Positions 9,271-18,400 of a stretch of 43,999 bases of DNA are shown here, piece by piece. Each line of letters begins with the position of its first letter. Within the stretch, counting starts at the first letter, position 1. The stretch spans positions 405,931 through 449,929 of the forward strand of contig NZ_BNAO01000001.1 in NCBI RefSeq assembly GCF_014653435.1. The letters run 5' to 3'. A model generated the notes under the pieces. That model ran no database searches and had not been told where the DNA came from. It saw only the letters and a list, made by a program, of their open reading frames with translations. The position numbers and the translations under genes were made by a program. The DNA is from Alishewanella longhuensis. Its GTDB lineage: Bacteria; Pseudomonadota; Gammaproteobacteria; Enterobacterales; Alteromonadaceae.

Positions 9271-9307
9271 TGCGCCTGTGGCATTGTGTTCTAAGTACAC
9301 AGGCGCA
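9271..9307. terminator. Perfect 10-bp stem-loop between convergent genes
   Basis: TGCGCCTGTG (9271-9280) pairs perfectly with CACAGGCGCA (9298-9307) across a 17-base loop. It lies between the 3' ends of the DUF4386-like gene and ndh, which face each other. It could serve both directions, although no T run follows either arm. Confidence 0.55.
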
Positions 9308-9321
9308 ATCAAGCCGTATGG

Positions 9322-10611
9322 TTAATGCAGCTTCAACTTGGGCCGCACGGCCCGGTTCATTTTTTCCACCAGCACCAGCAACATGCCTTTCCACCAGCCA
9401 TGAATGGCAATTTGGTGCATGCGGTATAGCGACATGTACACAAAGCGCGCCAGCTTGCCTTCAATAAACATGCTGTTGCCGGTCAGGTTGCCCATTAGGT
9501 TACCGACGGTACTGTAGCGGCTTAAATTGACCAGTGAGCCGTGGTCTTTGTAGACAAAAGCTTTGAGCGGTTTTTGCCGGCGTTGCCGCAAAATATTCTG
9601 TCCCACCAGACTGGCCATTTGATGGGCCGACTGTGCGCGCGGAGGCACCCAACTGCCATCCTGCTGTTGGAAGCCGCAACAATCACCCAGTACATAAATG
9701 GCTTCCTGTTTTTTGGCTTTGAGCTCTGGCGTGACCAGAATTTGCTGCAAGCGGTTCAGCTCAAAAATGCCAAGTCGGGCGATAAAATCGGGTGCTTTCA
9801 CTCCTGCCGCCCAGACCATCATCTCGGCGGTGAGTAGCTTACCATCTGCCGTGATAAAACCCTCTGCATTGGCAGCACTGACTTTGGTGTCTTCCCGTAC
9901 TTGCACCCCGAGCAAACTGAGTTCTTTACGCACCGCATCGGCAATGCGCTTGGGCAGCGCGGGCAAAATACTAGGGCCAGCTTCCAGCAAGTGAATGTTG
10001 AGTTTTTTAGCACTCATGCCGGATAAACCGTAGCGTTTGGCCAGAGCTGCTACATGGTAAAGCTCGGCAGCCAATTCGACCCCGGTAGCACCGCCGCCGA
10101 CAATGGCAATATTGAGCGCCCGCTCATCGTTTTGTTGGCTGAAGCGGACAAAGTTGTTCATTAAAGCGCGGTGAAAACGCAGTGCTTGCGGGGCTGAATC
10201 CAGAAAATAACAGTGCTGGCTTACCCCTGGGGTGTTAAAGTCATTGCTGACACTGCCAATGGCCAGCACGAGGGTATCGTAGGGCAGGGACCTTTCGGCA
10301 ACCAGCAAGTCCCCTTCATCGGTATAGATGGCCGCTAGCTTGATGGTTTTTCGCTCGGCATCTAAGCCAATCAATTCGCCATGCTGGAAGTGGTAATGAT
10401 GCCGTGCAGCGTGGGCACTGTAAATCACGCCGTCGGTGTCGGTATCCAGCGAACCACTGGCTACTTCATGCAGCAAAGGCTTCCAGATATGACGGGTGTT
10501 CTTATCCACCAGGGTGATCCGTGCTTTGCCAGATTTCCCCAGCGTTTTCCCCAGCTTGGTTGCTAGTTCAAGTCCGCCGGCGCCGCCTCCAACAATCAAG
10601 ATAGTTTGCAT
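9322..10611 (-). CDS. ndh: Type II NADH dehydrogenase (NADH:quinone oxidoreductase)
   Basis: This 429-residue flavoprotein matches Ndh in length and motif order. It transfers electrons from NADH to quinone at the inner face of the cytoplasmic membrane without pumping protons. The N terminus has the FAD-binding GGGAGG Rossmann motif (residues 8-13) and a second GGGATG motif for NADH near 170. The C-terminal FAD motif is seen at YVLGDCCGF. The C-terminal tail (about 375-429) contains amphipathic and hydrophobic stretches used for membrane attachment. It is monocistronic, with GGAG about 9 bases upstream of the ATG. It marks the conserved edge of the accessory island that follows. Confidence 0.95.
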   Translation of the reverse strand: MQTILIVGGGAGGLELATKLGKTLGKSGKARITLVDKNTRHIWKPLLHEVASGSLDTDTDGVIYSAHAARHHYHFQHGELIGLDAERKTIKLAAIYTDEGDLLVAERSLPYDTLVLAIGSVSNDFNTPGVSQHCYFLDSAPQALRFHRALMNNFVRFSQQNDERALNIAIVGGGATGVELAAELYHVAALAKRYGLSGMSAKKLNIHLLEAGPSILPALPKRIADAVRKELSLLGVQVREDTKVSAANAEGFITADGKLLTAEMMVWAAGVKAPDFIARLGIFELNRLQQILVTPELKAKKQEAIYVLGDCCGFQQQDGSWVPPRAQSAHQMASLVGQNILRQRRQKPLKAFVYKDHGSLVNLSRYSTVGNLMGNLTGNSMFIEGKLARFVYMSLYRMHQIAIHGWWKGMLLVLVEKMNRAVRPKLKLH

Positions 10612-10904
10612 GGTGATACTCCATTTTTTTAAACATGATAATTCCTTCTGAGGCGGCCTTTGTGATTGGCGTAGGTGGCAGCAGCTAATGCCTTATAATA
10701 AACTTTTCATGTTGGTAACACTATGTTTTTAAAAAACAGCAGCTGTGTTTCGAGCGGAAAATGTGCGCTGGCGGGAGCGGTCGGTTGTTTGCTCAAGTGG
10801 CGATTGTAAGTCCCCTTGGTGATTAGAACTGAATCGCAACACAAGAACCAACAGTCTACCCTTGGTTAGCGGTTAAGCTACTTTCTATAGTATTAGTATT
10901 GTGC
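10612..10904. other. Non-coding stretch upstream of ndh and hipBA
   Basis: No credible gene was found in these 293 bases. The part near 10612-10700 should hold the ndh promoter on the minus strand. A near-palindromic T5/A6 tract lies at about 10724-10738. The remainder shows nothing I could assign. Confidence 0.5.
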
Positions 10905-10932
10905 TTAAAATCCTATTATTTTAGGACTTTAA
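10905..10932. promoter_or_regulatory. HipB-type operator 1
   Basis: TTAAAATCCT (10905-10914) and AGGACTTTAA (10923-10932) are inverted arms (9 of 10 matched) around an 8-base spacer. The core TCCT-N8-AGGA is the form expected for a HipB site; E. coli HipB is known to bind TATCC-N8-GGATA. A possible -10 element, TATTAT, overlaps the site at 10914-10919. Confidence 0.7.
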
Positions 10933-10942
10933 TGCAGGTATT

Positions 10943-10994
10943 GCTATACATGACATATAATCCTTTTTTTTTAGGATTATATGTCATGTATAGC
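10943..10994. promoter_or_regulatory. HipB-type operator 2 within a 22-bp perfect inverted repeat
   Basis: Positions 10943-10964 are the exact reverse complement of 10973-10994, separated by eight T residues (10965-10972). The centre is the same TCCT-N8-AGGA core as operators 1 and 3, offset exactly 50 bp from each. The arms are much longer than needed for one HipB dimer, so this dyad may also act as an RNA hairpin or bind a further protein. Confidence 0.75.
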
Positions 10995-11004
10995 GTGTTG
11001 CTGC

Positions 11005-11032
11005 TATTAATCCTAACTATTTAGGATTAATA
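11005..11032. promoter_or_regulatory. HipB-type operator 3
   Basis: TATTAATCCT (11005-11014) and AGGATTAATA (11023-11032) are perfect 10-bp inverted arms around an 8-base spacer, with the same core as operators 1 and 2. It ends 46 bases before the hipB start codon. Confidence 0.72.
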
Positions 11033-11078
11033 TAGAGATTAGAGCGACAATGTTTAAGACAGCTATCGAGGTGGATGT

Positions 11079-11348
11079 ATGGCGAAACGGGTTATGCCAA
11101 CTGATAAACCGAATATTCAACAACCAGTAACGTTGGCTTCGTTAAGTCAGTTAGTGCGATACAAACGTACTACTTTGGGGGTGTCTATAGCTGACGCCGC
11201 TCTATTATTTGGGCTATCCAAGCAGACATATCAAAATATTGAAAAAGGTGCGGGTAATGTTCGAGCTGAGAATTTATTTACTGTGCTGGCGTTATGGGGC
11301 ATAGAGCTACAGGTAAAAGCAGCGGAAGACAATAATGACTGGCTCTGA
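11079..11348 (+). CDS. hipB: HipB-like antitoxin, XRE-family DNA-binding protein
   Basis: This 89-residue protein carries a Cro/C1-type helix-turn-helix (about residues 22-75), with recognition-helix region LSKQTYQNIEKG. In HipBA modules the antitoxin dimer binds operators upstream of the operon and sequesters the HipA kinase. The C-terminal tail ends in acidic residues and Trp88-Leu89; E. coli HipB, 88 residues long, also ends in Trp, so the tail may be equivalent. A GAGGTGG ribosome site precedes the ATG. The last 14 bases overlap hipA, the usual coupling of antitoxin and toxin. Three operator-like dyads lie directly upstream. The name is by homology and context. Confidence 0.88.
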   Translation: MAKRVMPTDKPNIQQPVTLASLSQLVRYKRTTLGVSIADAALLFGLSKQTYQNIEKGAGNVRAENLFTVLALWGIELQVKAAEDNNDWL

Positions 11349-12660
11349 TAACCTGCCCAAACTAAACGTCTATGCCAATTCTAGTCTGGTTGGCGAGCTG
11401 ATATTCCTTTCACCAGGCAAGTGCCAGTTTCATTATGCAGCCAGCTGGTTAGCGCAAGGCTTTGCCATCTCGCCGCATATAGGTTTTCAGCAAACAGTAT
11501 CATCTGAAACCTTGATCAACTTCCTGAAAAACCTGCTCCCAGAAGGCGATGCTTTAAGTAGTTTGCTGAGTTACGAACGCTTATCCAAAGAACATGTGTT
11601 TGCCATACTAAAAACCATTGGGGCTGAAACCGCCGGCGCTCTATCGTTTCATAACAGCCAGCCTGCAGATGCCGTTAGCAAACTTCGGCCAATTACGGAC
11701 GCAGAACTGGCTGAGCGCCTTAGCAGCCAGGACACGAGTCAGCTGGTGTACTGGGACGGTAAGTTCCGGCTATCCGTTGCCGGTGTGCAAAACAAGCTAA
11801 ACGTATATGTTGATGAAAACCAGCAGCTATCGCTGGCCGACGGCAACTACTCCAGCACACATATTGTAAAATTCTCTGCTGCCAACTATTGCAGTATCGT
11901 CGTGAATGAGTTGTTTTGTATGCGGCTGGCTGCAGCAGTTGGCATTGATGTAGCCGAAGTACAACAAAGGCATTTTGGTGGTCACCATGCTCTGCTGGTT
12001 ACCCGATTTGACCGCAAACGTTCTGAACATGGCATCAGCAAACACCATATGATTGACGCTTGCCAGGCATTAGATTTGCCTCCTGAGTATAAGTACGAAC
12101 GCCAGTTTGGCGATGATCGCGACGTTGCCAATATCAGAGATGGCGTAAGCCTGAGTAAGCTCATTTCATTTGCCCGCCTTACTGCAGTGCCATTGCTAAC
12201 TATCCAAAAAATGCTCGACTGGTTACTGTTTAATCTGATTATTGGCAACAGTGATGCTCACGGTAAAAACATCAGCTTTTTTGTTGGCCGCAACGGCATT
12301 AGCCTTAGCCCCTTTTATGATTTAGTTTCCATACTGCATGAAGCGCAACAACACCGTCAACTTAACACTGATTTGGCAATGGCAGTTGGCGACAACTTCG
12401 ATATCAATACTATCACTGCGTACGACTTACTGACATTTGCAGACGAGGTTGGCCTCAAACCGGCTCTGATTAAGCGTCGTCTGGATTCACTGGCTATACG
12501 CTGCCAAAATCTGGCCAACCGGCTGGATTTTAGTACAGACCAACTTACTGCCGAACAGCAAGCTCATATAAAAAACTTAACCCAGCTCACTTTGCAACGC
12601 TGTGACTACTTTCTACAACAAAGCCGCCAGTTTAACGCTGTTTTACGGTCAGCTTTTTAG
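11335..12660 (+). CDS. hipA: HipA-like serine/threonine kinase toxin
   Basis: This 441-residue protein matches HipA in length and fold order: an N-terminal small domain (about 5-110) and a C-terminal kinase core. Key positions are present: Ser147 in LSVAGVQNK, matching the region of the regulatory autophosphorylated Ser150 of E. coli HipA; Lys179 in HIVKF for ATP binding; catalytic Asp307 in GNSDAHGKN; and metal-binding Asp329 in FYDLVS. Nothing suggests inactivation. E. coli HipA phosphorylates glutamyl-tRNA synthetase and induces persistence; the target here is not known. It overlaps hipB by 14 bases and converges on the Toprim gene of the condensin-like operon, 53 bases away. Confidence 0.9.
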   Translation: MTGSDNLPKLNVYANSSLVGELIFLSPGKCQFHYAASWLAQGFAISPHIGFQQTVSSETLINFLKNLLPEGDALSSLLSYERLSKEHVFAILKTIGAETAGALSFHNSQPADAVSKLRPITDAELAERLSSQDTSQLVYWDGKFRLSVAGVQNKLNVYVDENQQLSLADGNYSSTHIVKFSAANYCSIVVNELFCMRLAAAVGIDVAEVQQRHFGGHHALLVTRFDRKRSEHGISKHHMIDACQALDLPPEYKYERQFGDDRDVANIRDGVSLSKLISFARLTAVPLLTIQKMLDWLLFNLIIGNSDAHGKNISFFVGRNGISLSPFYDLVSILHEAQQHRQLNTDLAMAVGDNFDINTITAYDLLTFADEVGLKPALIKRRLDSLAIRCQNLANRLDFSTDQLTAEQQAHIKNLTQLTLQRCDYFLQQSRQFNAVLRSAF

Positions 12661-12713
12661 AGCAGAGCGCTACCTGCAGTGGCAAAGTCGATACACAGAA
12701 TAAGAACAGCAGA

Positions 12714-13580
12714 TTAGCGAATTGAAATGGGCTTAAGCCGCATACTCTGCATATTTTGCTGTCTTAGCCCTACGAGTTGCTGGCACAGCAATTGTTGGTA
12801 GGGTAAAAACGCGGCAGCGACCGTGTGCTCCGAAATCCCTGCAATAAAGCTCAGCTGCGTGTTTGGTAGCATGGCGGTGCTGGCTTGTTGTTGCAGTGTT
12901 GTCAGTTCTGGCAACAGTATGGCGCTGTAGTCTTCGTTTAAGGCGATACTGACGCCTTTGGCATCAAAGTCGCCAAAGTACAAAATGGGTTTGTTCTGCT
13001 GAAAGCAGAATGTTTTCAGGGCTTTACAACCTTTGCTATATAACTTGTCGCCACGATAAATAATCAGCGGCTGCTGGTACAGCAGTGCCAGGTTAAAGCG
13101 TTCAAGCTGATAAAAACAGTCCAGGTTTTCTACTACTAATAAAGCATCATAGTTGCTAAGGGGTAACTGTTGCCAATCGATATCCGTAAAGGTAATGGTT
13201 GGTAAGGCAGTGGATTGAATGGGGTTATTAAGCTTAACTAACACCCTATGCTGGCGCGGGCTTGGGCCAAGGCTTTTTAGCTCTTGCTGGTGAACAAGGG
13301 CATTATCTAAGCGGCTCTGTTGCTGAATCTCATCCTGAAAACAGGCCTGTTGTAATTGCCGCTGTGTGGCGGCAATGGCTTTTAGCAGCGGCAGATCAAA
13401 ACTAAATTGTGGTAATTGCAGGCTGTTAGCGGGCACTAACTCATGTTCTGTGCACCAGCGCAGCACGTCCTGCACAGATTTAGTATGCGTTTTTACCCGC
13501 TCGCTGCCACTGGCATTAAGCCGCTGTTGCAGTTGCTGCAAGTAGCGTAGCGCCTGCGCAGTGAGCGGCGGGTAATGCAT
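12714..13580 (-). CDS. Toprim nuclease subunit, JetD/MksG-like (DUF2220-type C-terminal domain)
   Basis: This is the last gene of the condensin-like operon, 288 residues. The C-terminal half is a Toprim fold: Glu151 in LLVVENLD, then YRGD at 175-178, then Asp204 and Asp206 in YFGDFDAKG. These match the catalytic Glu and DxD of topoisomerase VI/OLD-type Toprim enzymes and the DUF2220 domain of JetD, the nuclease of Wadjet systems that cuts extruded plasmid DNA. The N-terminal ~120 residues are helical, and the protein is shorter than the JetD proteins I know of (near 380-400 residues), so the DUF3322-like part appears reduced or replaced. Its ATG overlaps the previous stop by one base (TAATG). 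Nuclease family is well supported; plasmid restriction is inference. Confidence 0.8.
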   Translation of the reverse strand: MHYPPLTAQALRYLQQLQQRLNASGSERVKTHTKSVQDVLRWCTEHELVPANSLQLPQFSFDLPLLKAIAATQRQLQQACFQDEIQQQSRLDNALVHQQELKSLGPSPRQHRVLVKLNNPIQSTALPTITFTDIDWQQLPLSNYDALLVVENLDCFYQLERFNLALLYQQPLIIYRGDKLYSKGCKALKTFCFQQNKPILYFGDFDAKGVSIALNEDYSAILLPELTTLQQQASTAMLPNTQLSFIAGISEHTVAAAFLPYQQLLCQQLVGLRQQNMQSMRLKPISIR

Positions 13581-14821
13581 TAGGCCGCCTGTAAACCAAT
13601 ACTAATATCGCGTATCAGCAGCAAGCTATTAAAATCACTGGCTGGCGCTTCTTCGCGCAGAATGGCAAACATTTGCTTTTCGTCAACCGGCAAGGCTTGG
13701 TATTCGGCGATAATCTGATAGAGCCAGATTTCGCTATCCCATTCCAGTGCCTGCTGCTCCAGATAGCTTAGCGCACTGAGTTTACCGCCTTGATCAATCA
13801 CCCGCAGGTAGAAATTCTCCACATCGGTTTTTAGGGCCTGTTGCCGCGCAGCTATTTCCTCATCCTGCAGTAAGGCACTAAAGTTGGCGCTTTGCGTGTC
13901 TAACAAGGTTACGGCTGCAGGGCGCGGTAGTGACCGCACCAGTTCGGCTAATACCTGGCGCTCGCTGGCTTTATCCAGGGCGATGGCGGCGTGCGGTTTA
14001 ATGGCGGCAGACTGATTAAAGAGCTCTGGCACCTCACTGCGATTCGGGTAATCTGCCGGTTGGTATTTCGGGTGCTGGCGCAAAAACGCTGCCATATTGG
14101 CAATTAACAGAGAGCGGGATTGCTGCTGGCGGAATTTAGCTAATAGCTCAACCAGCCGTTTTTGCACCTCTAATAAACTACTGTGATGCGAGCTTAGCTG
14201 GCTTTGCAGCTGACTTACCAACAGTTTGCGTAAATGGTTATTACCTTCAGATAGCTCAATTAACTCGGTAAAGTCGAGTAAATCCAAGCCATCTAGCAAG
14301 CGGCGTAATTGCTTTTGCGCCCGTTCGTTTTCCCGAATTTTATCATCCAGGCTGCTGACAAAGCCAAAGTCGCTGTTCAGCCGGTGCCATAGGCTGTCGA
14401 TGGCCTCTTCAAACTGGCCGCTTAAATCATGCACATGTTCGGTCAGGCGTTGCAGCTGCAATTCGGCCACGCTGTAATCGCCCTTATACTGGGCATCGCG
14501 ATAGGCTTGGACCCGGTTACGAATTTGCTCCAGCTTTTCGGCCACGTCAGCGTTAATCTGCCGGCGGTTTTCATCGGCCACCATACTGGCAATCAGCTCG
14601 CTGACTAACGGCCGCAGTGCCAGTGGCTGCTGTTCATCTGGCCGCCATAAAATCCGGGCGGCAATTAACTTTTTTAGCGCCCCTTCGCTAAAGGCACTTT
14701 CATCAATAAAGCCATCTAAGTACCCCTGCATCAACTGCTTATGATGCTTACCCAATAAGGCTAAGCGTTCTGCGCCTATGGTAAAGAGGTTAGAGGCGGT
14801 GGCAGTGTCTAACGGCGCCAT
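13580..14821 (-). CDS. Kleisin-like condensin subunit, MukF/MksF/JetA-like
   Basis: This 413-residue protein is the third gene of the operon. The N-terminal ~90 residues look like a winged-helix region (SEGALKKLIAARILW then LRPLVSELI). Residues about 90-290 are helical with coiled-coil character, and the C-terminal ~100 residues are a mixed acidic domain. This layout and its place beside an SMC-like ATPase and a small MukE-like protein match MukF/MksF/JetA kleisins, which bridge the SMC heads. Sequence identity to JetA (DUF3375) could not be judged by eye, so the assignment rests on architecture and context. Start and stop each overlap the adjacent genes by one base. It is cytoplasmic; no signal or membrane segment is present. 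Confidence 0.68.
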   Translation of the reverse strand: MAPLDTATASNLFTIGAERLALLGKHHKQLMQGYLDGFIDESAFSEGALKKLIAARILWRPDEQQPLALRPLVSELIASMVADENRRQINADVAEKLEQIRNRVQAYRDAQYKGDYSVAELQLQRLTEHVHDLSGQFEEAIDSLWHRLNSDFGFVSSLDDKIRENERAQKQLRRLLDGLDLLDFTELIELSEGNNHLRKLLVSQLQSQLSSHHSSLLEVQKRLVELLAKFRQQQSRSLLIANMAAFLRQHPKYQPADYPNRSEVPELFNQSAAIKPHAAIALDKASERQVLAELVRSLPRPAAVTLLDTQSANFSALLQDEEIAARQQALKTDVENFYLRVIDQGGKLSALSYLEQQALEWDSEIWLYQIIAEYQALPVDEKQMFAILREEAPASDFNSLLLIRDISIGLQAA

Positions 14822-15441
14822 CAGAGCAGCGCCTCCTGCGTGGGGGTGTCGTCAACCGGCAGATGCTCCTCGTCGCGGATAAAGCGAATCACATCAATTA
14901 AATAATCAATTTTACCGGTCACAATATAGTATTGGCGCTCAGCATGGGGTTGCAGCAAATAACCATGCTCTTTTAAGCGCCGGAAAATTTGCTTAACCTG
15001 GCTATCGAGCTGCTCGCTTTGGCTGTTAAAAAAGCGATCGCTAGCGAGTTGGCTTAAGCGCTGGCGCAAGCTTTGGTTATCTTCAGTGCGTAGCACAAAT
15101 TCTTGCAGTTTAATGGTATCGCCAGCGGTTAAGGCGCTATCGCGGCCCATGGTTTCTTGCACCAGTTGCAACCATTCCAGCAAGGGCAATAAGGATTGTA
15201 CTGTTAGGGCAAACTGGCTGCTTAACTGCTCCCGCGCGTCTTTGTTCAGTTCGTGATAACCCAAAAAGTACACACTGTGATCATCATTGCTGACTAACCG
15301 CCGATTCAGCGGCCGCAGATAATGGTTAATATCCTGCTGGGTTTGCTCCAAACTTAAATGCCGATAGGCATCTTCTTCGGTAATCTTACAAATAAAATCA
15401 CCGGCCAGCAGGCGCTCGAGTAAAGGTCCGTGTTGTAACAT
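14821..15441 (-). CDS. Small condensin accessory subunit, MukE/MksE/JetB-like
   Basis: This 206-residue acidic protein is the second gene of the operon. It appears to contain two winged-helix-like units: about residues 1-65 (ending in a strand pair around SVYFLGYHEL) and about 110-185 (ending in a strand pair around AERQYYIVTGKI). Tandem winged-helix (kite) proteins of this size accompany kleisins in MukBEF, MksBEF and Wadjet complexes. Position between the SMC and kleisin genes supports the call. The ATG shares its A with the SMC stop codon (TGATG), and the stop shares its A with the next ATG. Exact family (DUF4194 or other) is not resolved by eye. Confidence 0.66.
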   Translation of the reverse strand: MLQHGPLLERLLAGDFICKITEEDAYRHLSLEQTQQDINHYLRPLNRRLVSNDDHSVYFLGYHELNKDAREQLSSQFALTVQSLLPLLEWLQLVQETMGRDSALTAGDTIKLQEFVLRTEDNQSLRQRLSQLASDRFFNSQSEQLDSQVKQIFRRLKEHGYLLQPHAERQYYIVTGKIDYLIDVIRFIRDEEHLPVDDTPTQEALL

Positions 15442-18400
15442 CAGCTTGCCTCCTGCTGTTTCTGGGCTAAGCGCTCGGCTAAGCGACTGACTTTAGGTTG
15501 AATGCGTTTGAGCTGGCGCTTGGTAGGATCTTGCTGGCTGGGCTCAATTAAATAGCGATGCTGGAACAGCATTAATACATCTGACTCTGGGTTCGGGAAG
15601 GCACCGACAATCACAATATTATTGCTGCTACAGGCCGTAAATAGCTTTTCGACGTTGTGATAGGCGAGCGTACCAATTTCATCGATGGGCCAGTGAATGG
15701 TGACTTTGGCTTCGCCACGCAGTAAGCGGGTAAAGGCCAGTAAGTACTTACATAAAATCAGGTAAGCCATACCGTGGCTGGACGATTCCAGCAATTGCCG
15801 ATCGTTTTTAATCACCAGCTCGGAGCCACCTTCACTTAGATGCAGCTCTAAGCGCAGCAGCGATTCAATAGTGTATTGCTCATCGGCGCGCAATAAATCG
15901 ACCACATCGGCCAGTGCATTCAGGTATTGCTCTGAGGGTAGGGCTTTACCCGAGGCGCCCCAATCATCATACAGCTTGGCAAAATGTTTGAGTGGTTGCC
16001 AGAAACCCAGCTCATCAATGGTAGATAAGATGCGTACTTCCGAGCGGCTAATGCCTTCCAGCACTAAATCGTCGGCTACGGCTTCGCTTAAGCGGCGGCT
16101 TTGCAGCGCAATACGGCGGTTAATATCACTAAATACGGTGAAGAATTTCTTCAGATCGCCACCGATATTTTCACCCATTTCCAGTAATTGTTGCTGCTGG
16201 CCTTTTAGGATCTCCAGCAGGTTTTGCAGAATCGGCAATTGCTGGCGTTTACCGGCGTAGTCTGGCAACTTGCGTTTTTCGTGCTCTAAGCGATCTAAAA
16301 ACTCCGGGCCGGCATCTTTACTCAGCACGCTTTCAAATTGCTCTAACGCCAGTTTTAAGGCGCTGTCCAGTTTGCTGCGTTGCTCTAAGGCTTCATTGGC
16401 GCGGGATAGCCGTTCAATGCTATCGGCCGAGCTTTGCAAGGTCGCGGGGGTAACGCTGGCCAGATGTAGCTCCAACAGCTTGGCGAGCACCGGTTTTAAT
16501 TGCAGCAGCAATTGCTCGGCTTGGGTCATTAGCTCTTGTTGCTGACGTTTTTGTTCTTCCAGCTTTTTCTGCTGGTTGCTGTAATCGGTTTTTAATTGCT
16601 CCAGCGCCTGCTTAATGCTGCGTTGCTGTTGTTTCAGCTCGGTTTCTTGTGCCAGCAATTGTGGCCGCAGTTGTTGCCAATCCAGCGAGATAAACTTCTG
16701 CCAGGCCGTTAGTTCGTCTTGGCGGTTTTCGGTGGCTTTAATCTCGGTTTTTAACTGATCTTGCTTCTGTTTTAACTCGGTTAAGCGCCGTGGATCAATG
16801 CCTTTGGCTGATAGCTCTTCGTTAAAGGCTTGCTGCAGCTCTTTAATTTGGTTTTTATTGTCTTCGCGTTTGTGTTCTAACTGGCGTTCTAACTCATCAA
16901 TTTGCTCATCAAATACCTGTAGCTCGGCCTGCCAGTCGGTTTTCAGCTCCATTTTTTGGTTATTGTGATCGTCTTTTAACGCCTGCAAGTCTTGCTGTTG
17001 CTGCTGTTTGAGCTTGTCCAGCTGCTGTTGCTGGCTACTGAGTTCACTGCGCACACTGCTCTGGCGCTGTTTAATTAGCTCGCGCTGCTGCGCCTGTAAG
17101 CGGTTGCGGGCATCGCGGGCATACTCAATATTTTGCTCCGACTGGGTAAATTGCCACTCAGCTTGTTCTACTTGCGCCCGAATTAGCTCGGCTTGTTCAA
17201 AACGTTCTTTTAACAGCTTTTCTGCCTGGGCTTTGTTGGTTGTTGCTTGCTGTGATTGTTGCTCGGCAGCATGAATACGATGGCGGATCGCTGCTTCATC
17301 TTGCGCATAGTCCGGTGTATCAATGGCGCTAAGCTCTAGCGTTAAACCATAGACACTGTTGGTCAGATCTAAAAGCTGAGGCTGTAAATCCTGCCGCTCT
17401 AGTAACCGCTCGTCTAGCACCTTACCCAGCTTTTGCTCCCAGCCATTGTAGTGCAGGCGCAAATAGTGACGCAGGCTACCTTGCTCGGGCGTTAGCTGGC
17501 GATGTAACTGCTGTAACTGTTGCTCGGCACTGTGCAAGGCTTTACGGCTTTGCTCTAACTGTTGGTCGGCTTGCTCGCGCGCTTGCCGCGCTTGTTGATA
17601 CTGCTGCTGCAATTGTTGCAGCTGCCGTGCTTGTTGCTGCGCTTGTTGCTGCGCTTGCTCTAAGCGTAGCTCTGCCGCACGCAGCTCATCGTGTTCTACT
17701 TCGGTTAGTGGCGAGCTGGTGAGCTGACTTTGCAATACCGCAATAGCGCTGCTTAATTGGGTTAGCTGCTCGGCAAACTGTTGTTGCGCTTGCTGTAGGC
17801 GGCTTTGAAAGGCTTGTTCTAATAACGCTAGTTTGCCGTCTTGCTGCTCGCGGGTGGCGTCTTTTTGTTGCTGTAATTGCCGTGCTTTGGCGCGGTGTTG
17901 CTCGCTTAAGCGGTTAAAGGCTTCGGCCAGTTTGGCTTTGCGCTGCTCTAGCTGACGCTCTAAATCGCCATGTTGCTCTACCATCAGTTGGTACTGTTCC
18001 AACACTTCCTGCAAGGTTTCACGCCACAGTGGCAAGGCATCGGTATCGCGCTGCAGTTTCGGCATATCTTTGGCGTCATAGTCGTCAAAGCGTTGCTGCA
18101 GTTGATCTAAGCGCGCGCTGGTTTCGTGTAAATCGGCTTCGGCTTTACTGAGTTTGCCATTTTGCTCTAATTGCTGGGCGTTATACTGCTCTTTTAACGC
18201 CAATAATTGGCCGCGCAGGGTGTTTACCTGTTGTTCGGCATCGGCTTTTTTCAGCTTTTGACTGCTTTCGTCTTGTTGCAGCAAGGGTAGTAAGGCGGCC
18301 AATTGCGCTTCGGCGCCATCTAATTGCAGGGCTAATTGCTTTAAGCGTTCAAAATCCTGCTGCAGTTTGTCCAAGCGCATCGATTGGCGCATTTGCTGGA

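Noticed and set aside
10905..11032. Three regularly spaced repeats as a mini CRISPR array
   Set aside because: Only short palindromic cores are shared, arm sequences differ, and there are no cas genes. The HipB-operator reading explains spacing and position.
15871..17274. Plus-strand open frames of 88-129 codons inside the SMC gene
   Set aside because: They are antisense shadows of the coiled-coil coding sequence: Ser/Cys-rich translations with no ribosome sites or family features.
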